Program-made: the position numbers and the translations under genes
Shown: positions 1 through 6,853 of the stretch, piece by piece
Layout of the letters: every line of letters begins with the position of its first letter
Position numbering within the stretch: position 1 is the stretch's first letter
DNA from: Candidatus Faecivivens stercorigallinarum
GTDB lineage: Bacteria > Bacillota > Clostridia > Oscillospirales > Ruminococcaceae
Direction: 5' to 3'
NCBI GenBank assembly: GCA_018715465.1
Contig: DVLN01000013.1
Span: 1-15,017 of the forward strand
Length of the DNA: 15,017 nucleotides
Notes under the pieces: model-generated
What the model was told of the DNA's origin: nothing
The model's database searches: none
Seen by the model: only the letters and a program-made list of their open reading frames with translations

Positions 1-20
1 TTTTTGCCGCGAAAGAACAT
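1..20 (-). CDS. Start of an unidentified leftward gene (cut at left edge)
   Basis: Only the first six codons (M-F-F-R-G-K) and part of a seventh lie inside the window, so the product cannot be identified. The start is supported by a strong ribosome site, AGGGAGGG on the minus strand at 35-28, seven bases before the ATG at 20-18. A well-formed promoter lies further upstream (81-53). The gene is divergent from gltX and shares a control region with it. That it is a real gene is inferred from these signals and not from any protein similarity. Confidence 0.6.
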
Positions 21-52
21 GGTAAAACCCTCCCTGTAAATTGCTTGGTTTT

Positions 53-81
53 ATTGTACAGCCTGTGTGCCGGTTCGTCAA
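53..81 (-). promoter_or_regulatory. Promoter of the leftward gene at the left edge
   Basis: Read on the minus strand, a TTGACG -35 box (81-76) and a TACAAT -10 box (58-53) are separated by exactly 17 bases. Each box differs from the sigma-70/sigma-A consensus at one position. It points at the ATG at position 20 and predicts a short leader of about 25 bases that contains the AGGGAGGG ribosome site. Confidence 0.7.
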
Positions 82-100
82 GGATTGTCGCGGTTTTGTA

Positions 101-129
101 TTGACATTCCGGGGCAAACAGGGTAAAAT
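101..129 (+). promoter_or_regulatory. Promoter of gltX
   Basis: A perfect TTGACA -35 box (101-106) and a TAAAAT -10 box (124-129) are separated by 17 bases. Transcription would begin near 136 and leave a leader of roughly 87 bases. Inside it, TGTTTTC (156-162) can pair with GAAAACA (168-174) around a five-base loop. The leader is too short for a T-box riboswitch, so I see no tRNA-sensing control of gltX. The -35 box lies 20 bases from the -35 box of the opposing promoter. Confidence 0.75.
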
Positions 130-222
130 AAACTGGATGTACTTTGTTAACCTTGTGTTTTCTGCGGGAAAACATCAGCTCAGACAGAGGTATTATATAT
201 AGAGGAAAGGAAGACTCCAACG

Positions 223-1698
223 ATGGAAAACAATAAACCCGTCAGAACCCGGTTTGCACCCAGCCCGACCGGTTATATGCATATCGGTAACCTGCGTACC
301 GCACTGTACACCTACCTGATCGCCAAAAAACATAACGGCACATTTATCCTGCGTATCGAGGACACCGACCAGGAACGTTATGTCGAAGGTGCGGTCGATA
401 TCATTTACAATACCCTGCGCAAGACCGGCCTCAACTGGGACGAAGGCCCCGATATCGGCGGCCCGGTCGGTCCGTATGTCCAGAGTGAACGGATGGGCAT
501 GTTCAAGGCATATGCTGAAAAGCTGGTAGAGCTGGGACATGCTTATTACTGCTTTTGCGACAAGGACCGTCTGGAAGAGATGCGCAAGATTCAGACCGCT
601 TCCGGCATGGTCCCCAAATATGACGGCCACTGCCGCAACCTGAGCAAGGAAGAGGTTGCTGAAAAACTGGCTGCCGGCGTTCCTTACGTTATTCGCCAGA
701 AGTGCCCGAAGGAAGGCACCACGACCTTCCATGATGAGGTTTTCGGCGATATCACCGTCAACAACTCCGAACTGGACGACCAGATTCTGATTAAAACCGA
801 TGGCATGCCGACTTATAACTTTGCAAACGTCGTTGACGACCATACGATGGGTATTACCCACGTTATCCGCGGCAACGAGTATCTGTCTTCCGCTCCCAAG
901 TACAATCTGCTGTACGAAGCATTTGGCTGGGATATCCCGACTTATATCCACGTTCCGCCGGTTATGAAGGACGCACAGCACAAGCTGTCCAAGCGTAATG
1001 GCGACGCATCCTTTGAAGACTTGGTCGCAAAAGGATATCTGGAAGAAGCGGTCATCAACTATATTGCGCTGCTCGGCTGGGCACCCAAGGGTGAGAATGA
1101 GATCTTCACGCTGGATGAACTGATTCAGGAATTTGACGTTTCCGGCATCTCCCGCAGCCCCGCAATTTTTGACGGTGCGAAACTGAAAGCAATCAACGGT
1201 GCGTATATCCGCCGCCTGACCCCCGAAAAATTCATCGAGATGGCCAAACCCTATATTGAACAGGGAACCACCCGCCGGGATCTGGATATGAATGTACTGG
1301 CGGAGATGCTTCAGCCCCGTACCGAGATCTTCACCGATATCCCCGAGCAGATCGACTTTATCGACAAGCTGCCGGACTATGATATCGCGATGTACACCCA
1401 TAAGAAGATGAAGACCAACCCGGAAAACTCGCTCGCTTCGCTGAAAGCGCTGCTGCCTGTACTGGAAGGCATTGATCCGTCCGACTGGAAGCTGGATGTC
1501 ATCCATGACCGCATCTTTGCGCTGATCGGCGAGATGGGTGTCAAAAATGGCGTTATCCTCTGGCCGCTGCGTGTCGCGGTTTCCGGTAAACAGTTTACTC
1601 CTGGCGGCGGTGTTGAGATTGCAGAACTGCTGGGCAAGGATGAAACGATTGCCCGCGTAAAGAAGGGCATTGAAAAACTGGAAGCCGCACAGGGTTGA
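223..1698 (+). CDS. gltX: Glutamyl-tRNA synthetase
   Basis: This cytoplasmic enzyme attaches glutamate to tRNA-Glu using ATP. The 491-residue protein has the usual length for a bacterial class I GluRS. The Rossmann-fold signature HIGN is at residues 20-23 after the PSPTG motif, and the KLSKR (KMSKS) loop is at about 254-258. A zinc-binding pattern C110-x-C112-x24-C137, with Tyr133 four residues before the last cysteine, matches the C-x-C...Y-x3-C site known from E. coli GluRS. The remaining roughly 150 residues form the helical anticodon-binding region. The start follows a GGAAAGGAAG ribosome site (about 204-213). The gene is monocistronic, with its own promoter and a terminator at 1719-1752. 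In Clostridia such enzymes may also misacylate tRNA-Gln for later GatCAB amidation. Whether this one is discriminating or non-discriminating cannot be read safely here. Confidence 0.97.
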   Translation: MENNKPVRTRFAPSPTGYMHIGNLRTALYTYLIAKKHNGTFILRIEDTDQERYVEGAVDIIYNTLRKTGLNWDEGPDIGGPVGPYVQSERMGMFKAYAEKLVELGHAYYCFCDKDRLEEMRKIQTASGMVPKYDGHCRNLSKEEVAEKLAAGVPYVIRQKCPKEGTTTFHDEVFGDITVNNSELDDQILIKTDGMPTYNFANVVDDHTMGITHVIRGNEYLSSAPKYNLLYEAFGWDIPTYIHVPPVMKDAQHKLSKRNGDASFEDLVAKGYLEEAVINYIALLGWAPKGENEIFTLDELIQEFDVSGISRSPAIFDGAKLKAINGAYIRRLTPEKFIEMAKPYIEQGTTRRDLDMNVLAEMLQPRTEIFTDIPEQIDFIDKLPDYDIAMYTHKKMKTNPENSLASLKALLPVLEGIDPSDWKLDVIHDRIFALIGEMGVKNGVILWPLRVAVSGKQFTPGGGVEIAELLGKDETIARVKKGIEKLEAAQG

Positions 1699-1718
1699 TT
1701 AGTTATAAAATGTATGGT

Positions 1719-1752
1719 AAAACGGACAGGTGGTTTTTGCCTGTCCGTTTTT
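1719..1752. terminator. Bidirectional terminator between gltX and the AIM24 gene
   Basis: A 12-base inverted repeat (1719-1730 with 1740-1751, core CGGACAGG/CCTGTCCG) encloses a nine-base loop. A T-run follows on the plus strand, and a run of four A's on the opposite side gives U's when read leftward. It sits 20 bases after the gltX stop and just beyond the stop of the converging gene, so it can serve both. Confidence 0.9.
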
Positions 1753-1762
1753 GCAATATTTG

Positions 1763-2527
1763 TTAATTGGTTCCGACCGGCGCCATCAGGACTTTGCCGG
1801 TGCCGCGGTAGACGTTGACAAGACCTTCACCCGAAGCAGCCGAACCGATCAGCGTTTTGCCGGAACGCTCGACGGTAAAATCGAGGCTTCCGCTCCATGC
1901 GATGGCCATACTGCCGTCAATTTTGATCACGTCGTTTTGCAGGGTAATTTCCACTAATTCTTCCATCGGGCAGGGAGATTCCAGACAGAGCGCGCCGCTG
2001 CCGGCAATCCCGAGATTGAACAGACCCTCATTTCCCGCAACAGTGGAAGAGAGGTTGGAGCGCATGACAGCCTTGTGTTTCAGCCTGGAATCACACGCAA
2101 GGAACAGCCCGTCTTCCAGCACGACCGATCCGTTCCACTCATCCAGATCCAGCAGCAGAATATGTTTAAAGGTTGGCTCCAGTACCAGAATACCGTCGCC
2201 GACATATTCCGGCTTGATTGCCGATTCACCGGTCACTTTTCCGCGGAGTGCTTTTCCGAACAGGTCTCCGACTCCTTTAATGCCGGTGGTTGCATTGACA
2301 TTGCCGACCATCCACTGCATGGCTCCTGCCTGAACGGTGACCGGCGCTATGCTTAGGTCGCAGACGACCTGTCGTTTGCGGACATTCATCAGACTGCTGT
2401 AATAAGCCTGTTGGGCGTTGTCCGGGGTGACGCTGAGGTCACGCTGGTATTCGATGACCTGAAAAGGGCCGAGCTGGTTGATCACCCGGATATCATCGTT
2501 GTCGGTAAAGTTTTTGATATGGAACAT
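1763..2527 (-). CDS. AIM24 family protein
   Basis: The 254-residue protein resembles the AIM24 (formerly DUF124) family, predicted beta-rich single-domain proteins with a TRAP-like fold. The family is named after a yeast mitochondrial inner-membrane protein, and its bacterial members have no established biochemical role. Glycine-rich beta segments supporting this include residues near 80-95 (VNATTGIKGVGDLFGKALRG) and the C-terminal stretch ending in GTGKVLMAPVG. No signal peptide or membrane helix is visible, so it is probably cytoplasmic. The start is set by a GGAAAGGAG ribosome site eight bases upstream (2544-2536, minus strand), and a promoter lies at 2608-2580. The gene stands alone, convergent with gltX and divergent from the glm operon. 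The family call is confident. The function is unknown. Confidence 0.88.
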   Translation of the reverse strand: MFHIKNFTDNDDIRVINQLGPFQVIEYQRDLSVTPDNAQQAYYSSLMNVRKRQVVCDLSIAPVTVQAGAMQWMVGNVNATTGIKGVGDLFGKALRGKVTGESAIKPEYVGDGILVLEPTFKHILLLDLDEWNGSVVLEDGLFLACDSRLKHKAVMRSNLSSTVAGNEGLFNLGIAGSGALCLESPCPMEELVEITLQNDVIKIDGSMAIAWSGSLDFTVERSGKTLIGSAASGEGLVNVYRGTGKVLMAPVGTN

Positions 2528-2579
2528 GTGGTAAACTCCTTTCCGGCGTATGTGAAAAATATACAGAATGGCCAGCTAT

Positions 2580-2608
2580 ATTATACCAGTATTGTAGCCG
2601 GTTTGCAA
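2580..2608 (-). promoter_or_regulatory. Promoter of the AIM24 gene
   Basis: On the minus strand, TTGCAA (2608-2603) and a perfect TATAAT (2585-2580) are separated by 17 bases. Transcription would start near 2573, giving a leader of about 45 bases that contains the GGAAAGGAG ribosome site. Confidence 0.75.
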
Positions 2609-2729
2609 TAAGAAAACACGCGTTTTTGACCGCTGATATGGGTAAAGTTTCAGCATAGTTTTTGTATATCCGTCATATGAAATAAGGAATGTAAAATCCA
2701 CACGCAGGGTAAAGTTTACAGCCAATTTC

Positions 2730-2758
2730 TTGACAATTGCGTTCTACCGTGGTATAGT
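2730..2758 (+). promoter_or_regulatory. Promoter of the glm operon
   Basis: A perfect TTGACA (2730-2735) and TATAGT (2753-2758) are separated by 17 bases. The predicted leader of about 67 bases before the ATG at 2832 is too short to hold a glmS ribozyme. The ribosome site AGGAAAGGAA (about 2815-2824) precedes the first gene. Confidence 0.8.
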
Positions 2759-2831
2759 TACAGTATTATTATGAAATATTATAGCTATTTGCTGGATAGT
2801 ATCCGGCAGGGCTTAGGAAAGGAATTTTGCG

Positions 2832-3494
2832 ATGATACCGACTACATCTTCGCTTTATGATTTGTCGCACACACTGGCAGCTCCGCTGCTCCGTAAGACC
2901 GTTTATCCCTGGGAGGCACTGGACGGCATCCGCGCGTTTGTGCTGAAACTGGGCGAGACGCTTCCGGCCGATGAATATGATCATCCCCAGCCGGACGTCT
3001 GGATTGCCAAAGATGTGAAGATTGCGCCGACCGCTTCAATCACCGGTCCCTGCATCATCGGAAAGGGCACCGAAGTCCGTCCGTCTGCGTTTATCCGCGG
3101 CAGCGTACTGGTCGGGGAAGGGTGCGTAATCGGCAATTCAACTGAACTGAAAAATGTAATTATTTTTGACAGCGTACAGGTACCGCATTTTAACTATGTC
3201 GGGGATTCGGTCCTCGGTTATAAATCCCATATGGGCGCAGGCTCGATCACCAGCAACGTCAAGTCGGATAAAACCCATGTCGTAGTCAAATCTGCGGATG
3301 AGCAGATCGACACCGGACGCAAAAAATTCGGCGCGATGCTGGGCGACCATGTGGAGGTCGGCTGCAACAGCGTCCTCAATCCCGGAACGGTCGTCGGCAA
3401 AAACAGCAATATCTATCCGCTTTCCTGTGTGCGCGGGGTTATCCCGGCAAACAGCATTTTCAAAACCGGCGGCGTGATCGTCGAAAAAAAGTAA
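2832..3494 (+). CDS. GlmU-like left-handed beta-helix acyltransferase (stand-alone)
   Basis: The 220-residue protein has a short N-terminal segment of about 50 residues and then a left-handed parallel beta-helix of repeated hexapeptides (such as IAPTAS, VRPSAF, VLVGEG, VVGKNS). It resembles the C-terminal acetyltransferase half of GlmU and of archaeal sugar-1-phosphate nucleotidyltransferases, and it lacks the nucleotidyltransferase half. His119 in the PHFNYVGD stretch aligns with the catalytic His of E. coli GlmU (His363, from memory), and Tyr122 with a substrate-binding Tyr. The position of GlmU Asn377 is His133 here, so the substrate may differ. The gene is first in an operon, 15 bases before glmM and upstream of glmS, which supports a role in GlcN-1-P acetylation. 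Databases often label relatives UDP-GlcNAc pyrophosphorylase, but no pyrophosphorylase motif (GGxGTR-like) is present. The fold is confident and the reaction is inferred. Confidence 0.85.
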   Translation: MIPTTSSLYDLSHTLAAPLLRKTVYPWEALDGIRAFVLKLGETLPADEYDHPQPDVWIAKDVKIAPTASITGPCIIGKGTEVRPSAFIRGSVLVGEGCVIGNSTELKNVIIFDSVQVPHFNYVGDSVLGYKSHMGAGSITSNVKSDKTHVVVKSADEQIDTGRKKFGAMLGDHVEVGCNSVLNPGTVVGKNSNIYPLSCVRGVIPANSIFKTGGVIVEKK

Positions 3495-3509
3495 ATCTGG
3501 AGGAGCAAC

Positions 3510-4898
3510 ATGGGAAGATATTTTGGTACAGATGGTTTCCGCGGAGAAGCCAATGTCAATCTGACGGCCGATCATGCCTATAAAGTCGGCCGGTTTTTGG
3601 GCTGGTATTATGGAGAACTGAAACGGCAGGCAGGTTCAAACGAACCCGCTCGAATCGTTATCGGCAAGGATACCCGGCGTTCCAGCTATATGTTTGAATA
3701 TTCGCTGGTGGGCGGTCTGGTCGCTTCGGGCGCCGACGCTTATCTGCTGCATGTCACCACCACCCCGTCGGTCGCTTATGTTGCGCGGGTGGATGAGTTT
3801 GACTGCGGCATCATGATCTCCGCCAGCCATAACCCTTATTATGACAACGGCATCAAGCTGCTCAACGGCCAGGGTGAAAAGATGGATGAAGAGACCATCG
3901 CGCTGGTCGAGGATTATCTGGACGGGAAATTGGAACTGTTCGGACAGAAGTGGGAGGAAGTTCCGTTTGCCGTTCGGGATACGATTGGACGGACGGTCGA
4001 CTATGTGGCGGGACGTAACCGGTATATCGGTTATCTGATCTCGCTGGGGCTGTATTCCTTCAAGGGGTTGAAGATCGGACTTGACTGTGCGAACGGAAGC
4101 TCCTGGAATATTGCGAAATCGGTCTTTGACGCGCTGGGCGCACAGACCTATGTCATGGGTGCTGAGCCGAACGGCGTCAATATCAACAATGGTGTGGGTT
4201 CTACCCACATCGAGGCATTGCAGAAATTTGTCCTTGAAAAGGGACTGGACGCAGGCTTTGCCTATGACGGCGACGCCGACCGGTGTCTCGCGGTGGATGA
4301 GACGGGTGAAGTGGTGACCGGCGACCATATCCTGTATATCTATGGACGTTATCTGAAAGAACAGGGACGGCTGCTGACCAATACGGTTGTTACGACCGTC
4401 ATGTCCAACTTTGGTTTGTATAAAGCGTTTGACGAGCTGGATATTGGCTATGCCAAAACAGCGGTCGGCGATAAATATGTCTATGAATATATGCTCAAAA
4501 ACGGCTGCCGCGTCGGCGGGGAACAGTCGGGACACATCATCTTCTCCAAATACGCAACGACTGGCGACGGTATTCTGACCAGTCTCAAGCTGATGGAAGT
4601 CATGCTCGCGAAAAAGCAGACGCTGCATAAACTGGCTGAACCGCTGGTGATCTACCCGCAGGTGCTGAAAAATGTCCGGGTAGCGGATAAGAAAGCCGCA
4701 CAGGATGACCCGGACGTGCAGGCAGCGGTTGCGCGCGTTTCGGAGGCACTGGGTGAGACCGGACGGGTGCTGGTCCGTGAATCGGGGACCGAACCGGTTG
4801 TGCGGATCATGGTCGAAGCGGAGAGCGAAGAGGTTTGCCGGAAGTATGTCGACGAGATTGTCGGCGTCATCCGTGAAAAGGGGCATATCGTCGGTTGA
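3510..4898 (+). CDS. glmM: Phosphoglucosamine mutase
   Basis: This enzyme interconverts GlcN-6-P and GlcN-1-P in the cytoplasm, the second step towards UDP-GlcNAc. The 462-residue alpha-D-phosphohexomutase opens with the FGTDGFRG signature. It has the phosphoserine loop SASHNP with Ser106 as the likely phosphorylated residue, the metal-binding loop DGDADR (Asp253, Asp255, Asp257), the sugar-specificity loop GGEQSGH, and the phosphate-binding RESGTEP at 423-429. The GEQSGH loop and the overall length favour GlmM over phosphomannomutase. Its neighbours, an acyltransferase 15 bases upstream and glmS 33 bases downstream, make that assignment stronger. The start follows a GGAGGAG ribosome site (3499-3505). 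It is slightly longer than the typical GlmM of about 445-450 residues, with no obvious inserted domain. Confidence 0.92.
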   Translation: MGRYFGTDGFRGEANVNLTADHAYKVGRFLGWYYGELKRQAGSNEPARIVIGKDTRRSSYMFEYSLVGGLVASGADAYLLHVTTTPSVAYVARVDEFDCGIMISASHNPYYDNGIKLLNGQGEKMDEETIALVEDYLDGKLELFGQKWEEVPFAVRDTIGRTVDYVAGRNRYIGYLISLGLYSFKGLKIGLDCANGSSWNIAKSVFDALGAQTYVMGAEPNGVNINNGVGSTHIEALQKFVLEKGLDAGFAYDGDADRCLAVDETGEVVTGDHILYIYGRYLKEQGRLLTNTVVTTVMSNFGLYKAFDELDIGYAKTAVGDKYVYEYMLKNGCRVGGEQSGHIIFSKYATTGDGILTSLKLMEVMLAKKQTLHKLAEPLVIYPQVLKNVRVADKKAAQDDPDVQAAVARVSEALGETGRVLVRESGTEPVVRIMVEAESEEVCRKYVDEIVGVIREKGHIVG

Positions 4899-4931
4899 CG
4901 GTAGACGTAACCAGAAAGGAAGGTTTTTTCT

Positions 4932-6770
4932 ATGTGCGGAATCGTTGGATTCACCGGCAGAAGACAGGCGGCACCGATCCTGCTCGACGGGCTTGCAAGA
5001 CTGGAATATAGAGGATATGACTCGGCTGGTCTCGCGGTGCGCGACGGGTCACAGACTCCTGTCATTGTCAAGGCAAAGGGACGCCTGCGGGTGTTGTATG
5101 AAAAGACCGACGGCGGCAACGCGGTAAACGGCTGCTGCGGCATCGGTCATACCAGATGGGCAACCCATGGAGAACCGTCTGAAGTCAATGCCCATCCCCA
5201 TGCAAGCGACGATCTGGCGGTGGTTGCCGTCCATAACGGTATTATCGAGAATTATCAGGAACTGCGGGAGAAGCTGGTCAAAAACGGCTATAAATTTGTT
5301 TCTCAGACCGATACAGAAGTCGCAGTCAAACTGGTTGATTATTATTATAAAAAGTATAATGAGGGACCGGTCGACGCGCTGGCCCGCGCAATGATGCGGA
5401 TTCGCGGCAGTTACGCGCTGGCTGTGATGTTTGAATGTGCACCGGAAGAAATTTATGTTGCACGGAAAGACTCCCCGATGATTATTGGCGTCGAGGAAGG
5501 GGAGAGCTATCTTGCTTCCGACGTTCCTGCCATTTTAAAATATACCCGTAAAGTGTATTATATCGGCAATATGGAGATTGCCCGCCTGGAAAAGGGCAAT
5601 GTCACCTTCTATAATATTGACCGTGAAGAGATCGAAAAGGAACTGACCGAGATCAAATGGGATGCTGAAGCAGCTGAAAAGGGCGGCTTTGAGCACTTTA
5701 TGATGAAGGAAATCCATGAGCAGCCCCGCGCGGTACAGGATACCATCCATTCGGCGGTTCACGAGGGAAAGATTGATCTTTCAGAAGTCGGGCTGACCGA
5801 TGAAGTAATTCAGGGAATCAGCGAGGTGCATATTGTCGCCTGTGGCAGCGCCTATCATGTCGGCGTCGCGACCCAGTATGTGATGGAAGACCTGGCACGC
5901 ATTCCGGTACGGGTTGATCTTGCAAGTGAGTTCCGGTATCGCCGTCCGCTGCTGGACAAAGACGCGCTGGTAATCATTGTTTCCCAGTCGGGTGAGACTG
6001 CTGACTCGCTGGCGGCACTCCGTGAAGCAAAGAGCAGAGGAATTCGCACGCTGGGTATCGTCAACGTCGTTGGTTCTTCGATTGCGAGAGAGGCGGACAA
6101 TGTCTTCTATACGCTGGCAGGGCCTGAGATTGCGGTTGCGACAACAAAGGCGTATTCCACCCAGCTGGTTGCCGGGTATATGCTGTCAATTCAGTTTGCG
6201 AAGGCACGCGGGACGATTGACGATGTACAGTATACCGCGCTGATTGAGGAATTGCAGACGCTGCCGGATAAGATCAAACGGGTACTGGATGATAAAGAAC
6301 GGATTCAGTGGTTTGCGGCAAAGTTTGCCAATGCGCATGATATCTTCTTTATCGGACGCGGACTGGATTACGCGATCAGCCTGGAAGGTTCCCTCAAGAT
6401 GAAGGAGATCAGCTATATCCATTCGGAAGCATACGCGGCAGGCGAGCTGAAACATGGTACCATCAGCCTGATCGAGGACGGGACGCTGGTTATCGGCGTG
6501 CTGACCCAGGAAGAGCTGTACGAGAAGATGATCAGCAACATGGTCGAAGTCGGCAGCCGCGGCGCATACCTGATGGGCCTGACCAACTATGGCAACTATA
6601 ATGTCGAGGATACCGTTGATTTTACCGTCTACATTCCAAAGACCGACCGCCATTTTACCACCTCGCTGGCAGTTGTACCGCTCCAGCTGATGGGGTATTA
6701 TGTATCGGTTGCAAGAGGTCTGGACGTTGATAAGCCGAGAAACCTTGCAAAGAGCGTAACGGTTGAATAA
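4932..6770 (+). CDS. glmS: Glutamine-fructose-6-phosphate aminotransferase (isomerizing)
   Basis: GlmS makes GlcN-6-P from fructose-6-phosphate and glutamine, the committed step of amino-sugar synthesis. The 612 residues match the family length. Cys2 (after Met removal) is the nucleophile of the N-terminal class II glutaminase domain, which also has the RGYDSAG, TRWATHG (Arg75, Trp76) and HNGIIENY (Asn102, Gly103) motifs. Two SIS domains follow at about 290-420 and 460-600, with the SQSGETADS phosphate loop in the first. The C-terminal AKSVTVE carries the catalytic Lys607. It is the last gene of the operon, 33 bases after glmM, with an AAAGGAAGG ribosome site (4915-4923) separated from ATG by a T-rich spacer. 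No glmS ribozyme precedes it because the gap is far too short, so any glucosamine-6-phosphate feedback must act another way. It ends at the terminator at 6796-6840. Confidence 0.98.
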   Translation: MCGIVGFTGRRQAAPILLDGLARLEYRGYDSAGLAVRDGSQTPVIVKAKGRLRVLYEKTDGGNAVNGCCGIGHTRWATHGEPSEVNAHPHASDDLAVVAVHNGIIENYQELREKLVKNGYKFVSQTDTEVAVKLVDYYYKKYNEGPVDALARAMMRIRGSYALAVMFECAPEEIYVARKDSPMIIGVEEGESYLASDVPAILKYTRKVYYIGNMEIARLEKGNVTFYNIDREEIEKELTEIKWDAEAAEKGGFEHFMMKEIHEQPRAVQDTIHSAVHEGKIDLSEVGLTDEVIQGISEVHIVACGSAYHVGVATQYVMEDLARIPVRVDLASEFRYRRPLLDKDALVIIVSQSGETADSLAALREAKSRGIRTLGIVNVVGSSIAREADNVFYTLAGPEIAVATTKAYSTQLVAGYMLSIQFAKARGTIDDVQYTALIEELQTLPDKIKRVLDDKERIQWFAAKFANAHDIFFIGRGLDYAISLEGSLKMKEISYIHSEAYAAGELKHGTISLIEDGTLVIGVLTQEELYEKMISNMVEVGSRGAYLMGLTNYGNYNVEDTVDFTVYIPKTDRHFTTSLAVVPLQLMGYYVSVARGLDVDKPRNLAKSVTVE

Positions 6771-6795
6771 TCTGTAAACAGTATGGATTGAAATA

Positions 6796-6840
6796 AAAAG
6801 GGCAGTGTATGACGGAAAAACCGTTTTACACTGCCCTTTT
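6796..6840. terminator. Bidirectional terminator between glmS and glf
   Basis: A perfect 14-base inverted repeat (6796-6809 with 6827-6840, core GGGCAGTGTA/TACACTGCCC) surrounds a loop that contains a second small ACGG/CCGT stem. A-runs on the left arm and T-runs on the right give U-tracts in both directions. It lies 25 bases after the glmS stop and 13 bases past the glf stop. Confidence 0.92.
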
Positions 6841-6853
6841 GCCTTTTATTGTA

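Larger units (their letters stand above)
2528..2831. other. 304-base divergent control region between the AIM24 gene and the glm operon
   Basis: No gene fits here. The region holds the leftward AIM24 promoter (2580-2608), the rightward operon promoter (2730-2758), and the ribosome sites of both genes. It also has two direct copies of the 11-mer GGGTAAAGTTT (2640-2650 and 2707-2717), the second ending 12 bases before the rightward -35 box. The spacing could suit a regulator, but the repeat is short and may be chance. Confidence 0.6.

Noticed and set aside
130..222. Possible T-box leader for gltX
   Set aside because: The leader is about 87 bases, holds only a small hairpin, and shows no T-box sequence or terminator.
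193..1506. A 437-codon open frame on the minus strand across gltX
   Set aside because: It lies wholly opposite the clear GltX coding sequence, has no ribosome site or family resemblance, and arises from codon bias that keeps stop codons rare on the opposite strand.
3636..4886. A 416-codon open frame on the minus strand across glmM
   Set aside because: It is a mirror of the GlmM reading frame with no recognisable motifs, promoter or ribosome site.
4899..4931. Possible glmS ribozyme upstream of glmS
   Set aside because: The gap is only 33 bases and the operon leader about 67 bases, far less than the ribozyme needs.
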